Shown: positions 8,370 through 16,704 of the stretch, in pieces | How the letters are laid out: each line of letters opens with the position of its first letter | Position numbering within the stretch: position 1 is the first letter of the stretch | Program-made: the position numbers and the translations under genes | The notes under the pieces: model-generated | Database searches by the model: none | Seen by the model: only the letters and a program-made list of their open reading frames with translations | Told to the model about the DNA's origin: nothing | Source of the DNA: Microbacterium maritypicum | Lineage (GTDB): Bacteria; Actinomycetota; Actinomycetes; Actinomycetales; Microbacteriaceae | Direction of reading: 5' to 3' | Assembly: GCF_041529975.1 (NCBI RefSeq) | Contig: NZ_CP168030.1 | Location: 3,162,001-3,226,000, forward strand | DNA length: 64,000 nt

Positions 8370-11300
8370 GAGCTCACCGCCGGCACCGTGTGGATTCGGC
8401 ACGGATGCACGCGGCGCTGCGTGTCTGCGCAGTGCGACTCCACCTGCGCGGTGAAGCTCGATGCCGACATACCGCGCGCCGCATCCGATACCCGCCGCAG
8501 GAAGGCGGAGCGCGACTCGTCGCTCAGCGTGTGCTGATGGGCGATCCGGTAGTCGCTCTTGGCGAGCGTCTTGGAGACGATCACGAGCCGCGCACCCGCC
8601 AGAGACGCCGGCGGGGCACCCTCGACCAGCCCCTCCTGGACCGCCACCTGATAGGCGGCCAGCTGTGCGTGCTCGGCGACGCCGGAGTCGGATTCGGGGT
8701 CGTTCTTCCCGGTCTTCAGGTCGACGACGACCACGGGCCCTTCCGGTCCGCTCGACATCCGCTCCCAACCGCGTCCGCGAGCATGGGAGTGCTCGCCGGC
8801 CGCCGGCGGATAGGCCTCCACCCGGTCGATGTACCCGTGGATGACGGCCTGATTCGACCGGTCCTCCCCGACCGGGTGCACCGTCGGCACGGCATCGTCT
8901 CCCGCTTCGGCGGCCACGTCGACGGCGAAGCGGAACTCCATCTCGCTGCCGATCGCGCGGCCGCCCTCGCGGCGCACATCGCCGAGATAGGTGTGCAGGC
9001 GGCTCACGAGCACGTCTGCGCGCCGCCGCTCCTTGCGGCCGATCCACTCGGTCTCGAAGTCGAGTTCCGGCCAGTGCTCCTCGACGATCGCGCGCATCCG
9101 CTCCAGGTCACCATCGGGAACGCGCTCCATCGCCTCGTGCACGATCGTGCCGATGCCGGCGGTCGGAGGCATCACCGTGTCGCCACCGAGGGCCGAGACG
9201 ACCCAGTTGAGGCCGCACTCCTCATAGGACTCCATCTTCGATGGCGAGACCCGTGCGCCGGTGACCGCGAGGTCGCGCAGCGGAGCATCGGTCGAGGTCG
9301 GGGTCATCCCGTACCACTCCGCGGGGTCGGCGCCGGGCACCCCCTCGCGGGCGAGCACGGCGAGCTGCCCGGCGGCGTCTCGCCTGAGCGAGTCCGTGTG
9401 GGCGGTGGTGAGGCTGCGTCGATGCCGCGCGACCAGTCCGCGCAGGGTGAGCGGATGCTCCGCTGACGCGTGCCGTTCCGGTGGTTCCGGGGCCGGCAGG
9501 AACCCGAAGAAGGGACTCGGCGTGAGGTCGTCGTCATCGACCGCCGTGATCAGCAGGCGGTCTCGCGCACGGGAGACCGCGCGGACGAACAGGCGGAGTT
9601 CGTCGTGGAGCGCCGCCCGCCGGCGATCCAGCACACCGACGGGTTCGGTGCTGGTGCCGGTGCGAGCCGCGTGCATCGCATCCGCAAGCCGCCATGTCTG
9701 CAGCAGACCACCGCGCAGGCGCACGTTCGGCCAGATCCCATCCTGAACCCCCGCGACGACGACCGCGTCGAACTCCGTGCCGAGGGCCGTCGCGGGGGTC
9801 AGGAGCGTGACTCTGCCCGGGCGGTCGGGCGTCGACAGCGAATCCTCGGGGACCTCGCTGTCGAGGATGTCGCGCACGAAGGTGTGCGGCTGCTCCTCGG
9901 GAGTACGCTCGACGAACCTCTTCGCCGCGTCGAAGAGCGCGACGAGGGCGTCGAGTGAGCGCGCCGTCTCGGCGCCGGTCGGCAACTGCGAGATCTCGCG
10001 CCAGGCGACCTGGAGCCGGCGACCGTCCACGGCGCGGGCCTGGTCCCACACCCGCCACAGCAGATCGTGGATCGTCTCCCCCTCGGCGGCCGCTCTGGCC
10101 GTGGCTTCGATCGTCTCGGCGAAGCGCTCTGCCGTACGCGACTCCGGCGCGTCGATGAGGGTCAGGTGCGCAGGGTTGGCCATGGCCTGCCGCAGCAGTT
10201 CTCGCGCGGGCGTCGCGCCGCCCTGTTCGAGCTCGATATGCCGGAGCCGGGCACGGAGGCGCCGCAGTCCGATCGCGTCCATCCCTCCGAACGGGGTGCG
10301 CATGGCCTCTTCGAGCGCCTCGGAGGTGCGTTCCTCGATCGGGGTCAGCGCCAGGCGCACGATGCCGACGATGTCTCGCACGATGCCCTCGCTGCCGAGC
10401 GGACGCTGCACTCCGGCGGCGCGGGTGGGGATCTCTCGGGCGGCGAGTTCGGCCTCGAGGGTCGTCACCTGTCGGGTGTCGTGGGCGATGACGGCCATCC
10501 GTTCCCAACGGATCCCCTCAGCGAGATGCCATTCCCGCATCACTCCGGCGATGCGATCGAGCTCCTCGTAGGGCGAGGGTGCGACGAAGGTCGAAACCCG
10601 GGCGTCGATCTCCTCCGATGTCACCGGCACGGGAGCACGCCGGTGCTCCACCCTGCCGGAGACCCCGATCGCCTGCGTCACGGTCCGTGTGAGCGCGGTG
10701 AGCGCCGGCTGCTGACGATGCGCACCGTCGAGCACATGCACATCCCCGAGCGCGCCCGCGAGCTGGGCGAACAGCTCCGGGCTGGCCCCGCGGAAGGAAC
10801 CGGACGAGATGTCGGGGTCACCGAAGGCCAGAACGGCGATGCCGCGGCCACGGAGGCTCTTGACCATCGCGACCCCACCCCGAGTGAGCTCCTGCGCGTC
10901 GTCGATCAGCACCACGCGCAGGGGCGCCAGGGGACCGAGCGTCGGCGCGTCCGCCCGCTGCAGGATCGTGCTCGCCTCACTGAGAAGATCCGCGGCGTCG
11001 CGGTGCGCCGAGCGCAGCGCATCGAGCACCGTCCGATATTCGACCAGGAACTCCGCCGCCGCGGTCCAGACATCATTGCCCGACGCACGGAGCTCTTCGG
11101 GGTGCACGCCGATCTCGGTGCACTCCGCCAGGAACGCCCGCAGCTCGGAACGGAATCCCTTCGATGCGCGCACGGAGGCGCTGAGGGCATCCGGCCAGGC
11201 GATGCGCCCGTCTTCCATGTCACCGACGAGCAGTTCCGCGATGATGCGGTCCTGGTCTGCGCCGGTGAGCAACGCAGGCGGTTCCGCGCCCTCGCGCACC

Positions 11301-11587
11301 ATCGCCCCGCGGACGAGCTGGAAGGCGAAGGACCCGAGGGACCGCGCCAACGGGCCGGGGGTGGCCTGACCGATGCGCACGCCGATGCGATCTCGCAGCG
11401 CCGTCGCCGCCTGACGACTCGGGGTGAGCGCGAGGACCTCTTCGGGTCGCAGCCCTTGTGCGTCGAGCAGATGCACCACACGGTCGACGAGGGTGCGGGT
11501 CTTCCCCGTTCCCGGTGCGCCGATGATGACGCCCGATGCCGACGGCTCCGCAGCGATCACAGCTCGCTGCGCGGCATCCGATGTCAT
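8366..11587 (-). CDS. AdnA-like helicase-nuclease subunit
   Basis: 1073 residues from the chosen start. It is the partner of the downstream AdnB-like protein in a two-motor, two-nuclease end-resection complex. Walker A (GAPGTGKT) is at residues 23-30. The DExx box is altered to VVLIDDAQELT, fitting the weaker motor role of AdnA. A RecB-type nuclease lies at the C-terminus, with TIVHEAMERV, VVVVDLKTGK and the QLAAYQ motif. Cysteines flanking it (YEECGLNW and two near the C-terminus) could be remnants of an Fe-S site, but I cannot see a complete CxxC set. I chose the ATG at 11587 over 11617 because TAGCGT ends 7 nt before it. It is divergent from the DUF3107 gene. Confidence 0.88.
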   Translation of the reverse strand: MTSDAAQRAVIAAEPSASGVIIGAPGTGKTRTLVDRVVHLLDAQGLRPEEVLALTPSRQAATALRDRIGVRIGQATPGPLARSLGSFAFQLVRGAMVREGAEPPALLTGADQDRIIAELLVGDMEDGRIAWPDALSASVRASKGFRSELRAFLAECTEIGVHPEELRASGNDVWTAAAEFLVEYRTVLDALRSAHRDAADLLSEASTILQRADAPTLGPLAPLRVVLIDDAQELTRGGVAMVKSLRGRGIAVLAFGDPDISSGSFRGASPELFAQLAGALGDVHVLDGAHRQQPALTALTRTVTQAIGVSGRVEHRRAPVPVTSEEIDARVSTFVAPSPYEELDRIAGVMREWHLAEGIRWERMAVIAHDTRQVTTLEAELAAREIPTRAAGVQRPLGSEGIVRDIVGIVRLALTPIEERTSEALEEAMRTPFGGMDAIGLRRLRARLRHIELEQGGATPARELLRQAMANPAHLTLIDAPESRTAERFAETIEATARAAAEGETIHDLLWRVWDQARAVDGRRLQVAWREISQLPTGAETARSLDALVALFDAAKRFVERTPEEQPHTFVRDILDSEVPEDSLSTPDRPGRVTLLTPATALGTEFDAVVVAGVQDGIWPNVRLRGGLLQTWRLADAMHAARTGTSTEPVGVLDRRRAALHDELRLFVRAVSRARDRLLITAVDDDDLTPSPFFGFLPAPEPPERHASAEHPLTLRGLVARHRRSLTTAHTDSLRRDAAGQLAVLAREGVPGADPAEWYGMTPTSTDAPLRDLAVTGARVSPSKMESYEECGLNWVVSALGGDTVMPPTAGIGTIVHEAMERVPDGDLERMRAIVEEHWPELDFETEWIGRKERRRADVLVSRLHTYLGDVRREGGRAIGSEMEFRFAVDVAAEAGDDAVPTVHPVGEDRSNQAVIHGYIDRVEAYPPAAGEHSHARGRGWERMSSGPEGPVVVVDLKTGKNDPESDSGVAEHAQLAAYQVAVQEGLVEGAPPASLAGARLVIVSKTLAKSDYRIAHQHTLSDESRSAFLRRVSDAARGMSASSFTAQVESHCADTQRRVHPCRIHTVPAVSS

Positions 11588-11594
11588 GTCCTCC

Positions 11595-11600
11595 ACGCTA
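11595..11600 (-). promoter_or_regulatory. Predicted -10 element (TAGCGT), leaderless-type
   Basis: On the minus strand TAGCGT is followed by GGAGGAC and then the ATG at 11587. This decides the start of the adnA-like gene. Confidence 0.5.
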
Positions 11601-11690
11601 TCCGGACGCGCGGACATCGGCGTGCGTCCTCGTCTGTGCGCTCAGGGCGAAACCACCGCGGTCGGCCGATCCGGCGCGAGGCGCGCGGGG

Positions 11691-11696
11691 TAGAGT
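11691..11696 (+). promoter_or_regulatory. Predicted -10 element (TAGAGT) for the DUF3107 gene
   Basis: TAGAGT lies 31 nt before the GTG at 11728, giving a leader of about 25 nt that carries the ribosome binding site AAGGAG at 11716-11721. Confidence 0.4.
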
Positions 11697-11727
11697 TGGG
11701 CCAGTCCCCGATCTTCAAGGAGCACGC

Positions 11728-11952
11728 GTGGAAATCCGCATCGGCATCATCAACACCGGCCGTGAACTGAGCTTCGACACCGGCGTGAGCGCGGACGAGG
11801 TCCGCACCCAGGTCGCCACGGCGCTGGAGCAGAACGCGACGCACGTGAGCTTCGCCGACGTGAAGGGCAACTCGTACATCGTCCCGACCGCGAACCTCGC
11901 CTACATCGAGCTGGGCACCGAGGAATCGCGCCGCGTCGGCTTCGTCGCCTGA
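11728..11952 (+). CDS. DUF3107 family protein
   Basis: A 74-residue small acidic protein (starts MEIRIGIINTGRELSF) of the actinobacterial DUF3107 family, often found beside a ferritin-like protein and a DEAD-box helicase as here (compare Rv3208A). The GTG start is supported by AAGGAG six nt upstream. It has no signal peptide or membrane segment; a small cytosolic beta-rich fold is likely. Function is unknown. A membrane-protein gene follows after 7 nt, probably in the same transcript. Confidence 0.9.
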   Translation: MEIRIGIINTGRELSFDTGVSADEVRTQVATALEQNATHVSFADVKGNSYIVPTANLAYIELGTEESRRVGFVA

Positions 11953-11959
11953 TCCGACG

Positions 11960-12247
11960 ATGTACATCCTCCTCGCACTCGTCGGAGCGTGCGCACTGGG
12001 AATCGCGGTGCACTTCCTGATCGCCGACCGCGAGCTGCGCGGGGTCGTCCTCGCCCCCGCCATCGCGACGGCGGCATCGGCGATCCTCTACACGGGCCTG
12101 CAGTGGCTGGGCGTCGGCGAGGACAGCATCTGGCTGTGGGTCGCGAGCGTTCTCGGCGCCGTCGCGATCGCCGCCGTCGGTACCCTGGCCATCACGGCAC
12201 TGCGCAAGCGCTCCGACGCGACGGCCAGGACCGCACTGGGCATCTGA
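11960..12247 (+). CDS. Small integral membrane protein, three predicted TM segments
   Basis: 95 residues with hydrophobic segments at about 2-20, 28-48 and 60-82, and a basic C-terminal tail (LRKRSDATAR). It begins 7 nt after DUF3107 and is probably cotranscribed with it. I recognise no catalytic motif or named family; the function is unknown. Its end is 27 nt from the convergent ferritin-like gene. Confidence 0.75.
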   Translation: MYILLALVGACALGIAVHFLIADRELRGVVLAPAIATAASAILYTGLQWLGVGEDSIWLWVASVLGAVAIAAVGTLAITALRKRSDATARTALGI

Positions 12248-12274
12248 CCCGGACACCCCGGCCCGCGAAGGTCT

Positions 12275-12988
12275 CTACGACGCGAGTCCCATCGCATCCA
12301 TGCGGCGCGCGTGCGCTCCCATCAGCTCGGTGTACACCGGCTCGATGCGCGCGTCGTCGACGTCGAGCAACTCGGGTCGCAGCGCGGAGCGGCAGACGAG
12401 GATCGTGTCTCCGACCAGTCTGCGCGCCCACATCGACAGCAGCGAACGCCACTCCTCGTCGCTCTCGATCGTCTCCTGGATGATCGCGACGATCTCGTGG
12501 CCGGCGTCGTCCTCTCGCAGGATCTGCGCGACCCGGCGGCCGGTGTCGCCGTAGCTCGAGGCGAGCGCGAGGTAGAAGTCGTCGAGCATCCCCGCGGTGA
12601 TGTAGACCGCCAGCAGGGTCTCACGCGGACGCGCACCGATCGTCTTGCGTCGGAACGCATCGAGGTGCTCGCGGAACGGCAGCATCACCTGTGTGGGATC
12701 CCCGCCGCGTTCCGCGATGACCTCGACGATGCCGCGGTGCTTCGTCAGCGCTGCCCCGGCCGCGCGCGACAGCGACTCCTTCTCGGACAGCTCCGGCGTC
12801 GCTCGGATGAGCCGGGTGAGCGTCTCGAAGTACCCCAACTGCAGGTAGGCCGCCTGGCCGAGGAAACGATCCAGTTCGGGGGCGAGTTCGGCGAAGTCGA
12901 CGCGCGTGGCATCGCTCTGTTCCCCTCGACTGCGCAGGGCGAGGGTACGCCGCGGCGCGTCTTCGCGCTGCCAGAACCACTTAACCAC
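12275..12988 (-). CDS. Ferritin-like-fold protein (MiaE/Rv3210c-like)
   Basis: 237 residues, predicted all-helical, related to the actinobacterial ferritin-like fold-containing proteins once linked to tRNA-(ms2io6A) hydroxylase MiaE. Possible metal-ligand regions are the ALTKHRGIVEVIAE helix and the late REDDAGHEIVAII helix. Whether a diiron site is complete cannot be judged by eye. The GTG start at 12988 follows a GGGAGGAAG ribosome binding site. In mycobacteria the equivalent gene also lies next to DUF3107 and an RhlE-like helicase, so the neighbourhood is conserved. Substrate and role are unknown. Confidence 0.78.
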   Translation of the reverse strand: MVKWFWQREDAPRRTLALRSRGEQSDATRVDFAELAPELDRFLGQAAYLQLGYFETLTRLIRATPELSEKESLSRAAGAALTKHRGIVEVIAERGGDPTQVMLPFREHLDAFRRKTIGARPRETLLAVYITAGMLDDFYLALASSYGDTGRRVAQILREDDAGHEIVAIIQETIESDEEWRSLLSMWARRLVGDTILVCRSALRPELLDVDDARIEPVYTELMGAHARRMDAMGLAS

Positions 12989-13068
12989 GAGGTCTTCCTC
13001 CCGAGTTCGCCACGTCGTTCACAATACCCGCGCCACGACCTCCTTCCGGGTCCCGACGACCCCTCGGG

Positions 13069-13074
13069 TAGGCT
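13069..13074 (+). promoter_or_regulatory. Predicted -10 element (TAGGCT) upstream of the RhlE-like helicase
   Basis: TAGGCT would give a TSS near 13081 and a leader of about 100 nt before the GTG at 13185. No in-frame start lies 6-7 nt downstream of it, unlike the leaderless promoters. Confidence 0.3.
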
Positions 13075-13184
13075 GGGCGTGTCCCCGCCGTCGGAGCGGG
13101 GCCCCGCGCCTGTGGCACAAGAGACGGCGTGGCTCCGTTTACGTGGCGATCCCCCAGGCTCGCCGGACAGGCAATCTGAATAAA

Positions 13185-14705
13185 GTGACAACTTTCGCCG
13201 ATCTCGGCATCGATCAGGACATCGTCGACGCGCTCGCCGCCAAGGGCATCGTCGACGCGTTCCCGATCCAGGAGCAGACCATCCCCCTCGGCCTTCCCGG
13301 CCAGGACATCATCGGCCAGGCGAAGACCGGAACGGGAAAGACCTTCGGGTTCGGCATCCCTGTGGTCCAGCGCCTCGGCAAGGACCCGGAGCACGGCGTC
13401 AAGGCGCTCATCGTGGTGCCGACCCGCGAGCTCGCGGTGCAGGTCTACGAAGACATCGACCTGCTCACCAGCAACCGTTCCACCAGCGTCGTCGCCATCT
13501 ACGGCGGCAAGGCTTACGAGGGACAGATCGACCAGCTCAAGGCCGGCGCGCAGATCGTGGTCGGCACCCCCGGTCGCCTCATCGACCTCGCAGGCCAGCG
13601 TCTGCTCGACCTCTCGAACGCGACCGAGGTCGTGCTCGACGAGGCCGACAAGATGCTCGACCTCGGCTTCCTCGCCGACATCGAGAAGATCTTCCAGAAG
13701 GTCCCGGCGGTCCGCCACACGCAGCTGTTCTCGGCGACCATGCCCGGCCCGATCGTGGCACTCGCCCGCCGCTTCATGTCGAACCCGATCCACATCCGCG
13801 CGAACGACCCCGACGAGGGCCTGACGCAGGCGAACATCAAGCACCTCGTCTACCGCGCGCATTCGATGGACAAGGACGAGATCATCGCCCGCATCCTGCA
13901 GGCCGAGGGCCGCGGCAAGACCGTGATCTTCACGCGCACCAAGCGTGCGGCACAGCGCCTCGTCGACGAACTGGGCGACCGCGGCTTCAACGTCGGCGGC
14001 GTGCACGGCGACATGGGCCAGGATCAGCGCGAGCGCTCGATGGCCGCGTTCAAGGCCGGCAAGCGCGACGTGCTCGTCGCGACCGACGTCGCCGCCCGCG
14101 GTATCGACGTCGATGACGTGACCCACGTGATCAACCACACCATCCCGGACGAGGACAAGACGTACCTCCACCGCGCGGGCCGCACCGGCCGCGCGGGCAA
14201 GACCGGTATCGCGGTCACGTTCGTCGACTGGGAGGACCTGCACAAGTGGGCCCTCATCAACCGCGCCCTCGAGTTCGGCCAGCCGGAACCGATCGAGACC
14301 TACTCGTCGAGTCCGCACCTGTTCGAGGACCTCGACATCCCACAGGGCACCAAGGGCCGTCTCGTTTCGGCTCCGAAGACCGAGTCGGTCAAGACAGAGC
14401 GCACGCGCCGTCCCGAGCGGGCTGCGGATGCCGCGGCTGAAGGCACCGACGAGGGTGGCACGCGCCGCCGTCGCCGCCGCCGCAACAGCACCACCCCGGT
14501 CGGTTCGACGTTCACCGAAGGCGCCGCCGAGCCCACGTCGGGAGAGGGCCAGTCCGCGCCGGCAGCCGACCGTGGCGCCGAGGGCGCCGGCACGCACGAT
14601 GGTGCGGGCAAGGAACACCACGACGGCAAGCCGGCCCCGGCCCGTCGTCGCCGGCGTCGTCGCGGCGGTTCCGGCGCAGGAGCGGCTCCGGTCACCGGAG
14701 CCTGA
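13185..14705 (+). CDS. DEAD-box ATP-dependent RNA helicase, RhlE-like
   Basis: 506 residues. This RNA helicase is probably involved in RNA decay or ribosome assembly. All core motifs are intact: Q motif near 27-30 (PIQE), AKTGTGKT (46-53), PTRELA (79-84), TPGR (128-131), DEAD (152-155), SAT (183-185), ARGIDV and HRAGRTGRAG. After about residue 410 comes a long basic, Arg-rich low-complexity tail typical of RNA-binding extensions. The GTG start at 13185 places the Q motif at a normal distance from the N-terminus. No good ribosome binding site precedes it, and an in-frame GTG at 13143 is an alternative. The gene ends at a strong bidirectional hairpin. Confidence 0.93.
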   Translation: MTTFADLGIDQDIVDALAAKGIVDAFPIQEQTIPLGLPGQDIIGQAKTGTGKTFGFGIPVVQRLGKDPEHGVKALIVVPTRELAVQVYEDIDLLTSNRSTSVVAIYGGKAYEGQIDQLKAGAQIVVGTPGRLIDLAGQRLLDLSNATEVVLDEADKMLDLGFLADIEKIFQKVPAVRHTQLFSATMPGPIVALARRFMSNPIHIRANDPDEGLTQANIKHLVYRAHSMDKDEIIARILQAEGRGKTVIFTRTKRAAQRLVDELGDRGFNVGGVHGDMGQDQRERSMAAFKAGKRDVLVATDVAARGIDVDDVTHVINHTIPDEDKTYLHRAGRTGRAGKTGIAVTFVDWEDLHKWALINRALEFGQPEPIETYSSSPHLFEDLDIPQGTKGRLVSAPKTESVKTERTRRPERAADAAAEGTDEGGTRRRRRRRNSTTPVGSTFTEGAAEPTSGEGQSAPAADRGAEGAGTHDGAGKEHHDGKPAPARRRRRRRGGSGAGAAPVTGA

Positions 14706-14721
14706 CAGACCTCAGCACCTC

Positions 14722-14769
14722 ACGAAGGGCGCGTGAAGCGGACGACCGTCCGGTTCACGCGCCCTTCGT
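14722..14769. terminator. Bidirectional hairpin terminator between the convergent helicase and DUF817 genes
   Basis: A perfect 16-bp stem (ACGAAGGGCGCGTGAA at 14722-14737 with its complement at 14754-14769) encloses a loop that can itself pair (GGAC/GTCC). It lies 17 nt after the helicase stop and 12 nt after the DUF817 stop on the other strand. Confidence 0.8.
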
Positions 14770-14781
14770 CGTGCACCCGGG

Positions 14782-15669
14782 TCACACCGGTGCCTGAGCG
14801 GCCTGCCCACGTTGCAGCAACGCGGCGGGTACCTGCGGCGGATACACCCACGCGACGAGGACGACCGAGATGATCATCAGCAGGAACCACGAGGTCAGCT
14901 TGCTCGGAGACACCGGCTGCCAGCCCTCGGCCTGGTCCGGATACGCCCACGCACCCGCCCAGGTGCCGATGTTCTCGGCGAGATAGATGAACACGGCGAC
15001 GCCAGCGAAGACGGCCAGGAGCGGTAGCCGGATCGTGCGACGCCACACGCGGGCGTGCATGACGGTGGGCAGCCACAGCAGCACGACGCCGACCAGCAGC
15101 ACCCAACGCGCATCCCACCACCAGTGGTGCGCGAAGAAGTTGACGTAGATCGCGACCGCGAGGATCGCCGTCATCCACCGACGCGGATACCTCTCGAAGC
15201 CCAGGTCGAAGAGGCGGTAGACGCGCACCATGTACGACCCGACCGCGGCATACATGAAGCCGCTGAACAGGGGCACCCCGCCGATGCGCAGGAAGCCGTC
15301 CGCGGCGTAGGCCCACGATCCGACATCGGTCTTGAACAACTCCATCACGGTGCCGGTGATGTGGAACAGCACGATGACCCACAGCTCTCGACCGCTCTCC
15401 AGCCGGAAGGCCAGCATCGCGAGTTGGATGAGCACCGCGGCGATCGTGAGCGCATCGTTGCGGGCGAGCGCCGCATCGTCGGGGTACCAGAGCCGCGCTG
15501 CGACGATCGCGACGAGCAGTGCCGCCCCGAAGATGCACGCCCATGCCTGCTTCAGCACGAACACCGCGAACTCGATCAGGCCGGCGCGGATTCCGTGCGC
15601 CGGGGCGCCGCGGAGGAGCTGGTGAGCGATCGCATCGACGCGCCGCTCCAGGGAAGTCGCTCGCTGCAT
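14782..15669 (-). CDS. DUF817 family integral membrane protein
   Basis: 295 residues with about eight predicted membrane segments. The family hallmark region is ITGTVMELFKTDVGSW followed by GGVPLFSGFMYAAVGSY. DUF817 proteins have no established biochemical function. The ATG at 15669 is supported by TACCGT ending 7 nt upstream. The gene is monocistronic, between a bidirectional terminator and the PHP-domain gene on the same strand. Confidence 0.9.
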   Translation of the reverse strand: MQRATSLERRVDAIAHQLLRGAPAHGIRAGLIEFAVFVLKQAWACIFGAALLVAIVAARLWYPDDAALARNDALTIAAVLIQLAMLAFRLESGRELWVIVLFHITGTVMELFKTDVGSWAYAADGFLRIGGVPLFSGFMYAAVGSYMVRVYRLFDLGFERYPRRWMTAILAVAIYVNFFAHHWWWDARWVLLVGVVLLWLPTVMHARVWRRTIRLPLLAVFAGVAVFIYLAENIGTWAGAWAYPDQAEGWQPVSPSKLTSWFLLMIISVVLVAWVYPPQVPAALLQRGQAAQAPV

Positions 15670-15676
15670 GCCTCGG

Positions 15677-15682
15677 ACGGTA
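15677..15682 (-). promoter_or_regulatory. Predicted -10 element (TACCGT), leaderless-type
   Basis: TACCGT on the minus strand, then 7 nt, then the DUF817 ATG at 15669. Confidence 0.45.
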
Positions 15683-15732
15683 TCGGTCGCCGTCGACAGC
15701 CGGCCGGGAGATGACCGACAGAATGCCGAGGA

Positions 15733-16605
15733 TCAGGGATAACGCGGGGAGATGCCGGTCCCGCGTGCTATGAGCCGCGCGACCATCTCGTCGGACGTGG
15801 TGTTCTCGCCCGGACGGTTGGGTTTGCCGCTGCCGTGATAGTCGCTGGAACCGGTGATGATGAGGTCGTGCTCGGCGGCGATCTCGCGGAGCTTCCGCTT
15901 GCCGGCCTCGGTGTTCTCGCGATGGTCGATCTCGAAGCCACCGAGGCCGGCGGCGATCAGTCGTTCGATGAACGGCACCGGCATCATCCGGTCGCGGCCC
16001 GACGTCACGGGGTGCGCGATGACGGCCACTCCCCCGGCCTGGGTGATCAGACGTACGGCGGTGAGGGGATCCGGCGCATAGTGCGGCTCGTAGTACCCCT
16101 CGCGCGGGTGCAGGATGCCGTCGAACGCCTCGGTCCGGTCGCGGACGATACCGCGGGCGATCAGCGCGTCGGCGATGTGGGGGCGCCCCACCGTCGCGTC
16201 CAGGTTCGTCTGCGCGACGACGTCCTCCCAGTCCAGGTCGTAATCCCGGCCGATGTTCCGGACGATCCGCTCGGCACGGCCGATCCGGTCTCCGCGGATG
16301 CGATCGGTCTCGGCGCGCAGGGCCTCGTTCTCGGGGTCGAAGAGGTAGCCCAGCACATGCACGCTGCGCCATTCGTGCTTGGCCGAGAGCTCCATGCCGG
16401 GGATGAAGGTCATTCCGAGCGCGACGGCCGCATCGCCCGCCTCGGCCCACCCGGTGGAGCGATCGTGGTCGGTGAGCGCGGCCGTACGGATCCCGTGCGC
16501 ATGAACCTGCCGCATCACCTCGGCCGGAGACTCCGTGCCGTCGGACTGGTGCGAGTGCAGGTGCAGGTCGGCGGGACCGGTGAACCCGGCGGACGGAGTG
16601 GCCAT
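15733..16605 (-). CDS. PHP-domain phosphoesterase (TrpH/YciV-like)
   Basis: 290 residues. PHP metal-site motifs are in order: DLHLHSHQSDGT near the N-terminus, ALTDHD, IPGMELSA, VIAHPV and the late SSDYHG. The family includes 3',5'-nucleoside bisphosphate phosphatases and the 5'-3' exonuclease RNase AM (E. coli YciV), so hydrolysis of small nucleotides or RNA 5' ends is the likely activity; the substrate here is unproven. The ATG at 16605 has TACGCT 6 nt upstream. It is divergent from the EEP-domain gene across a 99-bp region that carries both promoters. Confidence 0.9.
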   Translation of the reverse strand: MATPSAGFTGPADLHLHSHQSDGTESPAEVMRQVHAHGIRTAALTDHDRSTGWAEAGDAAVALGMTFIPGMELSAKHEWRSVHVLGYLFDPENEALRAETDRIRGDRIGRAERIVRNIGRDYDLDWEDVVAQTNLDATVGRPHIADALIARGIVRDRTEAFDGILHPREGYYEPHYAPDPLTAVRLITQAGGVAVIAHPVTSGRDRMMPVPFIERLIAAGLGGFEIDHRENTEAGKRKLREIAAEHDLIITGSSDYHGSGKPNRPGENTTSDEMVARLIARGTGISPRYP

Positions 16606-16611
16606 CCTCCG

Positions 16612-16617
16612 AGCGTA
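16612..16617 (-). promoter_or_regulatory. Predicted -10 element (TACGCT), leaderless-type
   Basis: TACGCT on the minus strand, then CGGAGG, then the PHP-domain ATG at 16605. Confidence 0.5.
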
Positions 16618-16691
16618 CCGAGCGCGACCGTCGCCGGGCGCGGAGGCGCACGGAGAGGATGTCGGGGCAGGGACTTCACAGGCGGCGCTTC

Positions 16692-16697
16692 TAGGCT
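16692..16697 (+). promoter_or_regulatory. Predicted -10 element (TAGGCT), leaderless-type
   Basis: TAGGCT followed by GGAGGGG and the ATG at 16705. The Shine-Dalgarno-like bases would lie mostly upstream of the transcript start. Confidence 0.5.
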
Positions 16698-16704
16698 GGA
16701 GGGG

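Noticed and set aside
5430..8537. A 1035-codon open frame antisense to the adnB-like gene
   Set aside because: Mirror of GC-rich codon bias; the opposite strand carries Walker A, DExx and nuclease motifs, and this frame has no recognisable domain or ribosome binding site.
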